Below, one piece after another: positions 23,936-35,488 of a DNA stretch of 64,000 bases. Every line of letters starts with the position of its first letter. Position 1 is the stretch's first letter. The stretch comes from Dichetophora obliterata. Its lineage: Eukaryota; Arthropoda; Insecta; Diptera; Sciomyzidae. Made by a program: the position numbers and the translations under genes. The DNA lies in assembly GCA_963920525.1 (NCBI GenBank), contig OY986435.1:97806115-97870114 (forward strand), given 5' to 3'. The notes under the pieces were generated by a model, which was not told where the DNA came from, did no database searches, and saw nothing but the letters and a program-made list of their open reading frames with translations.

Positions 23936-26434
23936 ATTGTTCATTGCTTGTGTGGAATGAGTGAAGGTTGTACTGATGTGCCCGAGTGATGGGTGTGGTG
24001 GTTGCATTCAAATGATTTGAATTATAGAAAGAACTCAAGAACATTGAATGAAATCTTGCATGAAAATGCATGGCATACGCTTCATATTCTAAAACTTTAA
24101 AGTTATTTTAAATGTTTTTTTTTTAATTTATAGGATGCTTTTATTTATATGCAAATAAATATATACACATTAAGAGATATTTAAATTTTGTTTTAAATTA
24201 ATTTAATGGCCTATTATCATATACAAAATAAAAGTCGACTCCAAACTTAGTGCAAGCTTTTTGACAACATATTGTCTTAAAAAACTGTCAAAAATGCTTA
24301 TACTAAATTTAGAATCGACTTTTATTTTGTTTATGGGCCAATAAAAATATTATTAAATTAATAAAATGCGCAATATGACAACCAAACTAGTTAAGTTCCA
24401 AATTAAGTATGAGACATAATGTTTTATTGTTACTCAGAAATATTGACATCATTTATGCTTTTTTAACAGAATATACTTTGTTTGAAAGATTTATTTAGGG
24501 TTTGTTGATTAAACTCAGGTCTTTTATACGCGTATGTATATATTCCGATGCTTATGTTTTTTAGAAATGATGCGAAAGATCAGTAGTGCCACTTGTAAAA
24601 TTCTTTTTATATGATACCTGCAGTAATATCACATGATTGTTTAGGTATGAATAGCTTAGTTTTCTTAAGGTCACATTGCACGTTTTAAAAAAATTATTTA
24701 AAACATTTATGTGAAATAGACTATCGTACATAGAGATTTTTTTTTACGTAAATAATACAAAAAATAGTATTGCAAAATATTTTTATATTTGGTTTTAAAA
24801 GCTCCTTGTTCTTCATGTCAGCGGGGTCAAAAGGGTACTTGTCGCTACAAGCTATACTAGAATTACTTAGTATATAATTAAAATATTTTGGAATATTTTT
24901 TTTCATATACGTAAAAACTAAAGTGTGTTTGTATTATCGTCTATTCAAAATAAATGTTATAAATGGAGTAGAAAGACAAAAAATCCCTATGTTTTGTTGT
25001 TTTATCACAATAAATGATTTAATTTGACCCTTTTTATTTTTCCAACGTACAATGTAGAGCCTGAAGTTTTGGGTTGTTTTGGCGATACCGAGATTTTTGG
25101 GATTGCAAATTTCAGTCCCGGGAACCCGGGAATAGTCCCGGAATTGCAACTGACTGAAAGAAATTGTAAATAACGTTTATAATTGAAAGATCTCTTTTTT
25201 ACAATAAAACACACGTAAAAAAACTAAATCGATTTTAAACTATAAGTTATTGAAGCAACTGAAAATAACATTTTTTTTTTTAAAAATCGAAATAGTGTTC
25301 TACAAATTTTAATAGCAATGAAACGCAATTAAATTCTTTTTTAATTTTAAATGCTTAAAATTTAAAAATTATATAAAAAAGGAACAGTTATAGGAATAGT
25401 GAAGGTAATAGTGAAATTCTAACTGTTTTAGGCAGACCGGTGGTCTAGAGATTGCCATCAAGAATTTTAAAAACATTTAAAATAAATAACTATTTCATTA
25501 TTTAAATAATAATCATTTAAATAAATAATCATTTAAATAATACGTTACAAAAAACTATACGTATACTTTTTTACTAATTTGGTCACCGACTTTATTTTTA
25601 TAATTTGTTTCGTATTGAAAAGCATTAAAAGTTAAACTTAATGAATAATTTTTATATACTCTGAGAAAAATCATACTAAAACAGAAAAAAAAAATTACTC
25701 AATAATTAAGAAAATTTTACTTGTTTAAGCTCCAAGAAAGTTTTTGTTTTTTGTTTCAAATGGAAATTTTTCTTTGATAGAAAAAAATAAATTTCCAAAC
25801 ATAGTTTTAATTATTTCTTTCAAAAAAAATTCTTTTTTCAACGAAAAATGTACATTTAGAAAAAAAACTTCCTTGGTTAAAACAGGTAAATTTTTTTTAA
25901 ATATTGAGCAAATTTTATTTGATTTTAGTACGCTTTATTCTGAGTGTGTAATTCATTTTTAAAAACTATATACAAAATAAAACAAAGAAATTTATACTTT
26001 TAAATCAAATATCTCAGTTTTTTAAAACAAATGCAAGTTTTTCATTTTCAAAAATAACTTCCATTATAACTAGAGAAATTTCATATTTTTAAAACAAAAA
26101 CTTGTGTTTTTTGATTTAAAAGCCGAACTTTTTTCTGAGTGTATAAGTGTTTATTTAATATTTTGAGAAATGACACGTTTGAATTGTATTGGAAAAAAAA
26201 TTAAAGTAAAATCTTATTTTATTTACAACTTAAACATATTTCAACGAAACAGATTTTAATGTTTAACAAAACCTATATAACGCTTTCATTTTTGTCTGAA
26301 ATGAGCAATACAGTTTGTCAAAATAGAATAGAAATCACATCAAATTCTGATACAAAAAGTCATCACCAAAATAGCGAAACATAGTCTTTAAAACTTAATA
26401 AATTTGTTATTTTTTACAAAAATTTACTATGAAA
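23936..26434. other. AT-rich DNA, no gene seen
   Basis: Poly-A/T tracts and simple ATTTAAATA repeats near 25500-25545. The open frames at 24721-25214 and 25744-25962 are low-complexity with no domains. Confidence 0.5.
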
Positions 26435-26962
26435 AAATTAAAGTTTTTTCCTAAATGACTTTGTTATTTATTATGTTGATTTTATATGATTTAAATACAA
26501 ATTCTAAATTTTTGATAGTTTAAATCATACTTGATTTTAAATACAAATTTTAGTTGTTTGATAGTTTAAAATCGTTTATTGAGCTCAAGGTCAAAGTTAG
26601 AACAATTAATTGTTCTAACGAATCTTTCCAAAGAAACAAAAACAAAGTTTTTTCAATATGACAAGGAAAAAATCACTTGCTGATTTTATTGCAATTTCGG
26701 CCGTGCTAAATAAAGGCTTCATCAGAAATCTTTGTGATACCCGTGCAAGCGCGCACTAGCGCACTGCACCACAGAGGCGATGAGATTTGAAGTGTCAATT
26801 TCTCAGTTTTTCTCAAATTTCATATATTCACATTTGTTGTTGTATTTTTGCTTTACTTTAGTCTTTATGCTTTGTTAGTGGTAAGCTTTTTTAGTGGAAG
26901 ACTTCCAGCAGGCTGTTGAACTCCATAAACAATAACATAAGCATAAAGACTAAAGTAAAGCA
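26435..26962. repeat. Diverged single copy of the 566-bp unit, with hairpin
   Basis: It matches the unit arrayed at 46080-48636, starting TTAAAGTTTTTTCCTAAATG and including the palindrome GTTAGAACAATT/AATTGTTCTAAC at 26596-26619 and the block GATACCCGTGCAAGCGCGC. Its right end differs: a perfect 24-bp inverted repeat (26849-26872 with 26939-26962) encloses 66 bp. This shows the unit is a dispersed repeat and not only an array. Confidence 0.8.
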
Positions 26963-27804
26963 AGTACGTACCCTTGTAGCTGAAACCCGCCATGAAAAAA
27001 TGTTTATACTTGATAAAAAGTCTTTTAACCCCACTAAATAAAATTGTATCAAACTGCTGTAAGATATTATAACCTGCGAAAAAATTCTATATTTTGCAAA
27101 TAACATAAGAAAATCATTGAACATATGATTTTACAAATATAATTTATTCATAGATCCGCCAAAGATATAAGTGCTAGAAATAGTTTTCCAAACGTAAAAT
27201 TTTACTAATGTGCGATATAATTGTATTTTATATTTACAATTGTATCCGTTTCAGCATGGTTTCGTTTTAAGTGCCGTTTTCTTACTATATATTCTCTGAT
27301 TAAATTGCATTTAAATCCATCATCCCCAATTTTAAAAATTGGAGAGTTAATTTAAAATTCTTTAAATTTGTCGTAGAGTGATGAAAATGTTAAATTCTTA
27401 ACATTGCGCGATGTCGTTTCTAAAAAAAATTTTACCAACAAACAGACATCTTAAACAATATTCTCAAAAAACATAATACAAAAATATTATTAAATAAATG
27501 GCACATTAAATTTCGTTTTCAATAACATTAAATGCCATACAATATGCATATTTTCTTTCCATTTCTCACACATTTCTCGAACCACACATTTTTATTGCAA
27601 TCATTTGAATTCATAAATATATTCATGAATTCTCAGCTCTGCTGCTTGAATGATGGTTGTACAAAATATATCATCCCTCACTGCATTCACTGCTCGGTCA
27701 AGGCTCATTTATAAGCATGGTAGAATAACCAGGTAGATGCACTAGAAATACGCTCTCTCCGACAACAAAACAATAACAAAGGCGTAATTATAATGTCAAA
27801 ATGA
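26963..27804. other. No gene seen
   Basis: AT-rich. The open frame at 27532-27714 shows no recognisable feature. Confidence 0.45.
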
Positions 27805-27812
27805 GCTGTTTT

Positions 27813-28073
27813 CATTGGCGTCGGAAGCGGGGGGGAAAGGGGGGCAGTTGCCCCCGCACTTTTTTAGCTAGATAAACAATTTAAAAGGAAAAGTTATTCA
27901 AAATATCAGTTTTTTTACAACGATAATATTTTTGTATTATATATTTTCCTCTTCTTTCTCTCTTCTTCATGTTTCATGTGAACAAATTTTGGTGAACTTT
28001 TTTTGCACCACCATTTGTACTGCCCCCCCATTTGTACTGCCCCCCCAGATGAAATTCGCTTGCGACGCGCTTG
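27813..28073 (-). mobile_element. hAT-type MITE with G-rich end, copy 2
   Basis: A 261-bp inverted-orientation copy of the element at 7355-7614, with the same GCGTCGGAAGCG ends and C/G runs. It is flanked by a perfect 8-bp duplication GCTGTTTT at 27805-27812 and 28074-28081. The presence of a duplication at both loci confirms two independent insertions. Confidence 0.9.
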
Positions 28074-28081
28074 GCTGTTTT

Positions 28082-29159
28082 GAAAATGATATCAATTTTG
28101 ACTTTTTTATTGGATGATTATCAATTATAATCAATTCTTAATTATAAAATATATGATTATTTTTTGCACTAAACAGCTGTTATTCCGATTAGCAACTAAC
28201 CGGAACCTCAACTTGCCATTAACTTAACCGGCACTTAAGACCTAACCGAACATTGAGAAAATGCTTTCTTCCTAACAGCCAGTCAAAGTTCCGATTAGTG
28301 CATAACCGGACATTGAGAAAACGGCCTTTAATGTAGTAATTTCGCATGTTCCTTATTGCCGATCGGATCGAATTAAAAACGTAGCTGCAATCTTAAGGAC
28401 AATTAATTTAATTTATTTTTTCAAAGTCCCAGCAAGTTATTAATTACATTTTAAACATTACAATTTGAAAATTACACAGAGCACAATTACTTGCAACACA
28501 ATACACATAATTATTTTAAGATTGTTTCTTGAATTTAGCACATCCGTTTCCATTCCGGTGGACTTAAACGTAAATAGCATGTACTCCCAAGCAGTTTATC
28601 TTGAGTATTTTAATTGCGGTAACTGCAAAAGTTTAACGACAACTCAGGTTTGACAACGGCTTTACTGGACTGCCTATAACTTCCTCCCGTCGCGATAATT
28701 CCAAAACAATTCATCAATTGTTGGCAAATAAACAAACAATCGTCGATTTCATTAAATAAATTTAATTTTTTCAAACAGCAATTTCACTTGTCAAAATATA
28801 TTTTGACAGTTTAAAGAAGCCGTACATAGCTTTACAAATAAATTGGTTACTGAACAATCGAAATAAGTAGTCGAATGAAAATTATTAAAATTAAAAGTAA
28901 ACTTTCATTTGCTTAATTTAAGGCAAAACTACAATTAGTTATTATATCTCAAAACACGGCTCATTTTATAAAATTTTTAAGATTTTTGTTTACTTTTTTT
29001 ACATGTTCATACATAAAATCTGGGTACTCAATTGATTTATACGGTTACAAGTAAATTAAACATCCCCATGGCTGAACGAATAAACATAAATTGTCAATAG
29101 TGACATTATAGTTAAGCCAATGTTTTGCTCTCTCGTTTTTTGCTCTCTGAATTGCATCT
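28082..29159. other. No gene seen
   Basis: The phrase AACCG(A/G)ACATTGAGAAAA occurs twice (near 28236 and 28302), hinting at a small local duplication. Otherwise nothing is recognised. Confidence 0.4.
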
Positions 29160-31215
29160 ACCACAATTTATAAGGTTGTGGCACTTGAGAGCGAACTCGG
29201 TCGAACTGTCAGAATGGATGAAAAAAATTAAGAAAATGAATGCTTAGAACAAGAAAAAGCACAGTGGCAGCCAGTGTTGCCGTTTGGATTCAATTGGACC
29301 CATTTGGATACTTTTTTCCTTCAAAAATTGATGGATACTTTTTTCAACAAATCTTTTTTTAATATGAATATATGTTTTTGTTTGCAAAATATAAAAAGTA
29401 AGCAGTCCCTTGAATTCGACAAAAACGTTATGAAAAATGATGACATTGACACATTTTTGGGTAATATTTTCATAAAAAAACGCATTAAAGCAATCTATTT
29501 ACAAAAAACTTTTAAATTTAGTGAAAAGTATTTTTAGTCTGCCATAGCTAAGCGACTTTTTAAAAAATCGGTAATGTTTTACCCTTAAGATTCCAGTAGC
29601 GATTGCAAATTGTAACGAGACTTAATAATTCTAGTGAAGGTTGTACCGTCATATACCCATATTAACTGCATCTTTATGTAAAACGAAACGAAGGCTGAAC
29701 GTGGTGCGAGATACATTTTAAGCAATACATTTTTCCATACCAAAAAATATTGTTGCTCGTTTCTCTCACGACGTTCTGCCATCGTTTCATTTTACATAAA
29801 GATGTATTAATATGCGCTTTGATTCCCCCCCCCCCGGAAATATCTTGGGGCCAAAATATCTGACCCTGTCTGAAAAAGAATCTTGTTTTTACGCCACCTA
29901 GCAAAAAGAAGATGCATTAAAAAAAAACTTTTTTGGAATATTGTTTTTTGTATTATTTACGTAAATAAAATTTCAAGTATTTAAGATAAATGTTTTAAAT
30001 TAAATCTTTTTTTTTTTTCAACGTGTAATATAAACTTATTATAATTAAAAGGCAATAGCAACCCATATAATCTATTTTACACCTAACTGACCAAGTTATT
30101 TATTTTTTTTTATACAATTACCCAGTAAAATTTTTTATGCAATTTTAGGAACATTGTTTCCTGAAGACATTCTATAGATCAAACTGTGCTTCTTCTTAGC
30201 CTTATAAAGAAGTTTTTTCAAGAGGCATTTTTATAACCTGCTGCTGATAGGCATTAAATTCTATTAAAGTAAACTAATTATATATAATTATAAAATATGT
30301 TTTAGATATTTTTCGTGGGATTTTTTGAACCCCCAATTAAACCCAAGCATTTATTAATTCTTACACCAAAATGCTTTCAAAATCGGGAAAAAGGATATTT
30401 AACGTGGAATTTTTTAAGCCCCCAACAAAACCCAAACACTTCTCATTTCCAACTCTAAAATCGAGAGAATGTTTTGAAAAGGGATATTTTCCCAGGGATT
30501 TTTTAAACCTCCAAACTACAAAAACCATTCCATTCCATGGAATACTTTCTTAAAGTTCTTCTGGAAAACACCAACTAGAATCCTTTCATTGGTGGGCTCA
30601 AAGAAATCTTCCATTGAAAAATTCTGGAAGCACTTCTAGAGAAGACTAAGGAAAGCATTCCTCCTAATGACATGCACATGTTAAAAGAATGTCTTCTGGG
30701 TATGGAAGTGGAAGAGATGGAATTCAAGACTTTCCCTTCCACTTTACCTTCTTTTGGAAGGGTATATATTGTATTGTATATTGCTTTTGTCTAAATATTA
30801 TACTTATAAAATAAATCTAATTAAAGTGCAATAGCAACACATATAAAAAACAGAAGTACTAAAATTTGTGTTCCTTTTGAATATTATTATACATGTTTAA
30901 TTTCTTGTTATTATATTTGTTAGTCTTAAAATTATATAAATAAAATTGTACTGGAGGCTTAAAATTTGGGACTCATTGTTTAAAAATATTAAAGTTGTGA
31001 TATTGTGTTAAAAAAATGAGTATATTAATGGTTTTCGGATTTTGATACGTGGATACTTTTTTTTAAAAGTGGATAGTTTTGGATACTTTTTTGACCTTTT
31101 CATGGATACTTTTTTTAGAATCATCGCGACAACACTGGTTACAGTTTGAGCAAAGGCGGGAAAAAGAGTGCATTTCTCTCAAGTGCCACAACTTTATAAA
31201 TGAACCTTGTGCTCG
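29160..31215. mobile_element. CAAGG-type MITE split by a hAT-like insertion
   Basis: The left part (TTTATAAGGTTGTGGCACTT near 29168) and right part (CTCTCAAGTGCCACAAC near 31176) match the two halves of the intact MITE at 45171-45348. They are separated by the hAT-like element 29272-31137. The outer left end is diverged and no target duplication was found for this copy. Confidence 0.7.
29272..31137. mobile_element. hAT-like element, second copy
   Basis: An 1866-bp element starting CAGTGTTGCCG and ending CGACAACACTG, related at both ends to 4807-8070. It interrupts a MITE. The flanks GTGGCAGC (29264-29271) and GTTACAGT (31138-31145) differ at three positions, but the uninterrupted MITE at 45171-45348 reads GTGACATT at the same place. 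They are therefore best read as a decayed 8-bp duplication of that site. No transposase is readable, so this is a non-autonomous or heavily decayed copy. Confidence 0.72.
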
Positions 31216-32436
31216 GTGGCTCCATCACTTCTTGTTTTCTCTCGTAATGAACACAGTGAGGTCGGGTAGCTTTCTTGTAGGGCACGAACGAACACATTCT
31301 GTCAGAAGACGAGGCACAACGACGCATCACACAACTTCAGTGGCTGGACTCATGAGCACACATTTAAAAGCGATGGATTGCTTGAGTTATAAAACATACC
31401 CATGAATTCAGTTGTGCATTCATTGAATGAATGAATTCATGCAGATGTTTAATAGATATTAGGTCTGTTTCCGTACTCGTTTCAAGTTACTTGACTTTTC
31501 AACGTTGTCAACTAACACCAATAAAGCAATCTTTAAAAGCTTAATAGCCCAAACAGAATGAGCATAGCTAATCCCCAACTCACACGGTAATTGCCAATCA
31601 AACAATCTACTCGTTTTGTTTTTGCTTTCAATGGGAATCTGTCTAAAGCACTTAAAGCGAAAGCGGACGAACACAGATTGCAGCAATAAAATTTGTTCAT
31701 TTTTTTTTTTATTGTTGTACATGGCAGCACTCAGCAATCTGATCAGTGTTGCTGGGTGGCGAAATAAAATTTTTGCTGAGTTTAAGTACCTAAAAAGTAC
31801 TTTTGTTGAAAAAACGTAGTGCTTTTAACAACTTTTCAAAGAAATGTCAATTGCAGATTGTCGTGTTGTGTGAGCTACCAACAATCAAAATTTAAAAGAG
31901 CGTAAGAAAAGTTCATTGATTGTCAATCAAACTATCCCGTGTGAATTGGCCATAACACGTAGCGAGCTGTCAAAAACGTAGCCAACGATATGCTGTGCAC
32001 AGAATAGAATTTGTGTTGGTAACGTAGATAGAGCTTTGTGCATATAATATTTTGTTATTTTTTACTAATTTGGACTGATTTGTTTTAGTCAATCATAAGT
32101 TTTTTTAGTTCAAGTATGTATTTTGACACTTAGCCACCCTTGGCTACGGCAAAAGTCAAAAGTTCGTCAACATTTTTGTGTTGGCTGCATGTTTCTGTTT
32201 GGGCTTTAATTCTATAGATTTCCCTTGCCTTGCATGTGATTTCATGTGAGTGTGTATATGTGGGAGTGCATTTGTATAGGTCTTACAACAAACTTGCCCA
32301 TGCTCATGGTTTATATGCTCCATTCTAGACATAATAATGTCATTAATATTAAGTGCAGCTCAAATTTACGCCATAAAAAAACTGTGTTGTCTATCCTTTT
32401 TAGATCTGGCTGTTATTTGTTGTTTTCTTTTATATA
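31216..32436. other. No gene seen
   Basis: Overlapping open frames on both strands near 31459-31819 lack recognisable domains. Confidence 0.4.
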
Positions 32437-32625
32437 CACGGTTAAAAATCTTAGACTAAATTTTAAACTTTTTTGGATTATGGATATGGGACAACACCAA
32501 AAAAACATTACTTTTTAATCAAAAGAAAAGTTTAAAATTTTTCAATCCAAAAAAGATTAGTTTTCAATCTCCAAAAAGTTTAAAAAAAGCTGTATATATA
32601 TCAACTTAAAATAAAAAACTTTTCT

Positions 32626-32700
32626 GACCAGCTCATGATTTGAACACACGTCCTCTGTTGTGCTGGTCCAACACCTTGTCCATCTCAGTTGATCTCGTCT
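32626..32700 (-). repeat. tRNA-Ser-like SINE, copy 1
   Basis: Read on the minus strand, TGAGATGGACAAGG (32674-32687) followed by GTGTTCAAATC (32637-32647) corresponds to diverged Pol III A and B boxes of a tRNA-Ser or tRNA-Leu type head. It is the same sequence and orientation as 35237-35310. Confidence 0.5.
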
Positions 32701-33099
32701 TTTAGCCGGTGGCGGTCGTTTATCTTGTGTGGTTTTTTTTTATTGTAATTTGTTTATATCAGTTTTTATTAATCTCCGTGTGTACTGTATTGTGATTGAA
32801 AATTATTTTTCTTGTTAATAAGGTAAAGTCTAATACTTTCATGGTGTAGTAGATTTCTTTAATATTTTATTTTAGAACATATATCGTTTTATTTATCGTT
32901 CATAGTTTGATGAACTCTTTCTCTTTTTTTTTGTGCTTTATTTGTGTATTTGCATAAACTGAGCACAGAGAACTGTTGCAGTTGCTTTTTAACTGTAACA
33001 TATATTAACCCATTAACACTTAGTAAACATTATTTTTTCTCGTATAAAATTATTTAACTTTGTTTTTTCGCTATGGAATATTTTTTCGTAGAAAATGTT

Positions 33100-34975
33100 G
33101 CTGCTTGTTCTTAAGACGAGCTTTGCAAAAGTCAAAACATTCTGAACCGTATGTTCAGTTGTTCTGGCCCATGTGGGCGTTTGTTCCATACTTCATGTGC
33201 TGGGATCTCTAAGTCGTGTCTTGATGATTTAATCTCACCACGATCAGGTCTTCGCTGGTATTGTGCTTCGTGTAGGGTTCTTTCACCAGATGAGTTTTTC
33301 TCAAAAATTAAGCTTTTCGGTGATAGTCTTAATGCTTTAAATAACAATTTTAAAGAAATTGCTACATTTTTTAATGAAGTAAGCACCTCACCCGCACCTC
33401 ACTAGTATTTATGATGAAAAGTCTTCATCGGCAAATATTTCGACCGCATTGTCTCAGACTCTTCCAGCCTCTTCTTCTGAGACTCAAATAATTTCACCTA
33501 AAAAAGACCTAAATATTTCGAAAAAAAGAGAAATAATTCCAAAAATAAAAACAATAAGCGCATGACGCTTCCAGCCACTTTAGAAACGAAGCAGATCTCG
33601 GCTAAACCAGTGTTTTCGCCAGTGAGAATAGATAATACAGTTATTACTCCATCTCTTCAGGAGAAACAAAAATTTTCAGTGCACTCCTTTAGCCCGACAC
33701 AACAAGTGAAAATGTATTGACGTTTGTCAAACATAACCAATTAGAATGTCAGACTTTGTGCTCATGCAAAAAAATTGGCAATAAACCGTGCCACGCATCA
33801 TTTATTCTCACTGTAGCTGCTGAAGAGTTTGCAACTGTTCTGAGCTCTAATCTGTGGACTGATAATATCTTTGTTTCGAGTTTCAGCCTCAACACAGGTC
33901 TAGAAGGACGAGTAATATCGCCAGTCAAACACAAAAAAAAAATAAATAGGCTTTCCCTTTACTATCACAATGTAAGGGGATTGCGTTCAAAGATGCGCGA
34001 CATTTTTTTGTTAACTCAGAATTTTTCTGAAGATATTATCACGTTAACTGAAACTTGGTTGAACGGAGGAATTACTGACGTAGAACTGTTTGACTATAGT
34101 TTTTAAGTATATAGGAAGTACAGACACGCTGACAATAATTCTGCAGTTGGTTTTGGTGTCCTATTAGCTGTAAGGAACTCCTGTGTTAGTTCCTTTATTG
34201 ATATTTCATGCTCTGCTAATATCGAACTTGTATGCGTTGAGGCTGATTTAAAATAGAATTCTTCGGACGATGAAACACAATTTTGTGCATCCAATTCGAA
34301 GACACGCCAAGAATAAATATTTGTTGACAATGTATGTTCTGACTCACAACAAGTTAGTTGTATTTATAATAGTCTAGAAAGGCTGCTTAACCTAGTCTTA
34401 ACTACAGAGAGTAACAACGTCATTGTTCAGAAGGCACTTCATGCTTTGACTACTATTGATAATTACCATCCACTTTTGAGTATTTGGTATAAGTCCGATA
34501 GGGAAAAAATAATAAATTCAAGCTCTGTTGAAACAGTTAATGAATTAAATTTCAAAAAGCTGACTTTTTGAAATTGAATAATTTACTTTATAGTAAATTA
34601 AATATAATTACAGAATACATAAATAATAATAGTCTTAATAGTTCAATAAATTTTTTCTATACGGAGCTCTTTGCCATGTTTTCTCAGTCTGTACCATATA
34701 GTCTCAAATTTGCGAAAAATTCTGCGTTCCCTTGATACACAAAGGATTTAAAGACTCTTCGCAAAAAAAGAAATAGGGCATGGAAGAAATATGTTTGTAG
34801 TTTTGACTCAAATGTCCTAGAAACATACAAACGTTTGTTTCTGGAATTTGAGAATCACTCAGCTGCATTATATAATGAGTATTTGGATAATATGAAGGTG
34901 AGTATTTTGTCTGATCCAAGAAAATTTTGGGGATTTATTAATGTTGAGAAAAAAACTGGTAAATTTTTCTCCCTT
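33100..34975 (+). pseudogene. Second LINE: PHD-finger ORF1 and broken ORF2
   Basis: ATG 33151 opens an 84-codon frame with FSCSGPCGRLFHTSCAGI and GLRWYCASCR, a PHD-like zinc finger found in ORF1 of some Jockey/CR1-group LINEs. From about 33950 ORF2 begins with SLYYHNVRGLRSKM and TLTETWLNGG, the first endonuclease motifs. It hits a stop at 34104-34106 and continues in broken frames. Near 34760-34930 a linker equivalent to that of the 18465-21560 LINE is visible (RKFWGFINVE). RT is absent. The copy is 3'-truncated and dead. Confidence 0.75.
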
Positions 34976-35139
34976 TTGGTTTTTTTTTTTGACCACTTTT
35001 ATCGATATCTTTGAGATATTTCAATGATATTTGGGTTGGTTCTTAAAATGATCTATTGCGGAGAAAGAAGTAGCTGAACTCTGTTGTTATTGCAAGTTTA
35101 TTTTTTTTAAATTTTTTGATAAGAAAGTTACGTTTATTT

Positions 35140-35400
35140 TGCATCATAACGAATGCAATTAAGCTTGCAGTATGTAAACAAGCGAGCAGAAATATGGGTT
35201 CGAGACCCAGCTTAATTAAAGTAAAATAAAAAATGTTCTGACCAGTTCGTGATTTGAACACACGTCCTCTGACGTGTGGGTCCAAAACCTTATCCACTCG
35301 TCCAACTCAGTTGTTATCATAGTTTCGCGTATTTTGCATCATTACGAATGCTAGTTGTTTTCAGGAACGTCGGTTTGAGACCCAGCTAAATTAATCTAAT
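35140..35400. repeat. Short tandem duplication with tRNA-Ser-like SINE copy 2
   Basis: The phrase TTTTGCATCAT(A/T)ACGAATGC occurs near 35136 and 35332, and GGTT(C/T)GAGACCCAGC near 35190 and 35370, giving a duplication of about 180-195 bp. Between them, on the minus strand, TGGACGAGTGGATAAGG (35288-35304) and GTGTTCAAATC (35251-35261) resemble tRNA-Ser A and B boxes. On the plus strand GGTTCGAGACC itself fits a B box. Confidence 0.5.
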
Positions 35401-35488
35401 GTTTGGATTAAAAATAATACTTTATGGATTAAAAATTCCTTTAAACCAAAGTTTGGATTAAAAAGTAGTCCAAATTTTTAACCGTGTA

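Larger units (their letters stand above)
32437..35486. mobile_element. TA-flanked inverted-repeat element, interrupted by a LINE
   Basis: The left end CACGGTTAAAAAT and right end ATTTTTAACCGTG form a 13-bp inverted repeat with TA on both sides (32435-32436 and 35487-35488). GGATTAAAAA motifs recur at the right end near 35405, 35424 and 35455, and related motifs occur at the left. The interior contains tRNA-like repeats at both sides and a dead LINE in the middle. No transposase is seen, so a non-autonomous TA-targeting element is inferred. Confidence 0.5.
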
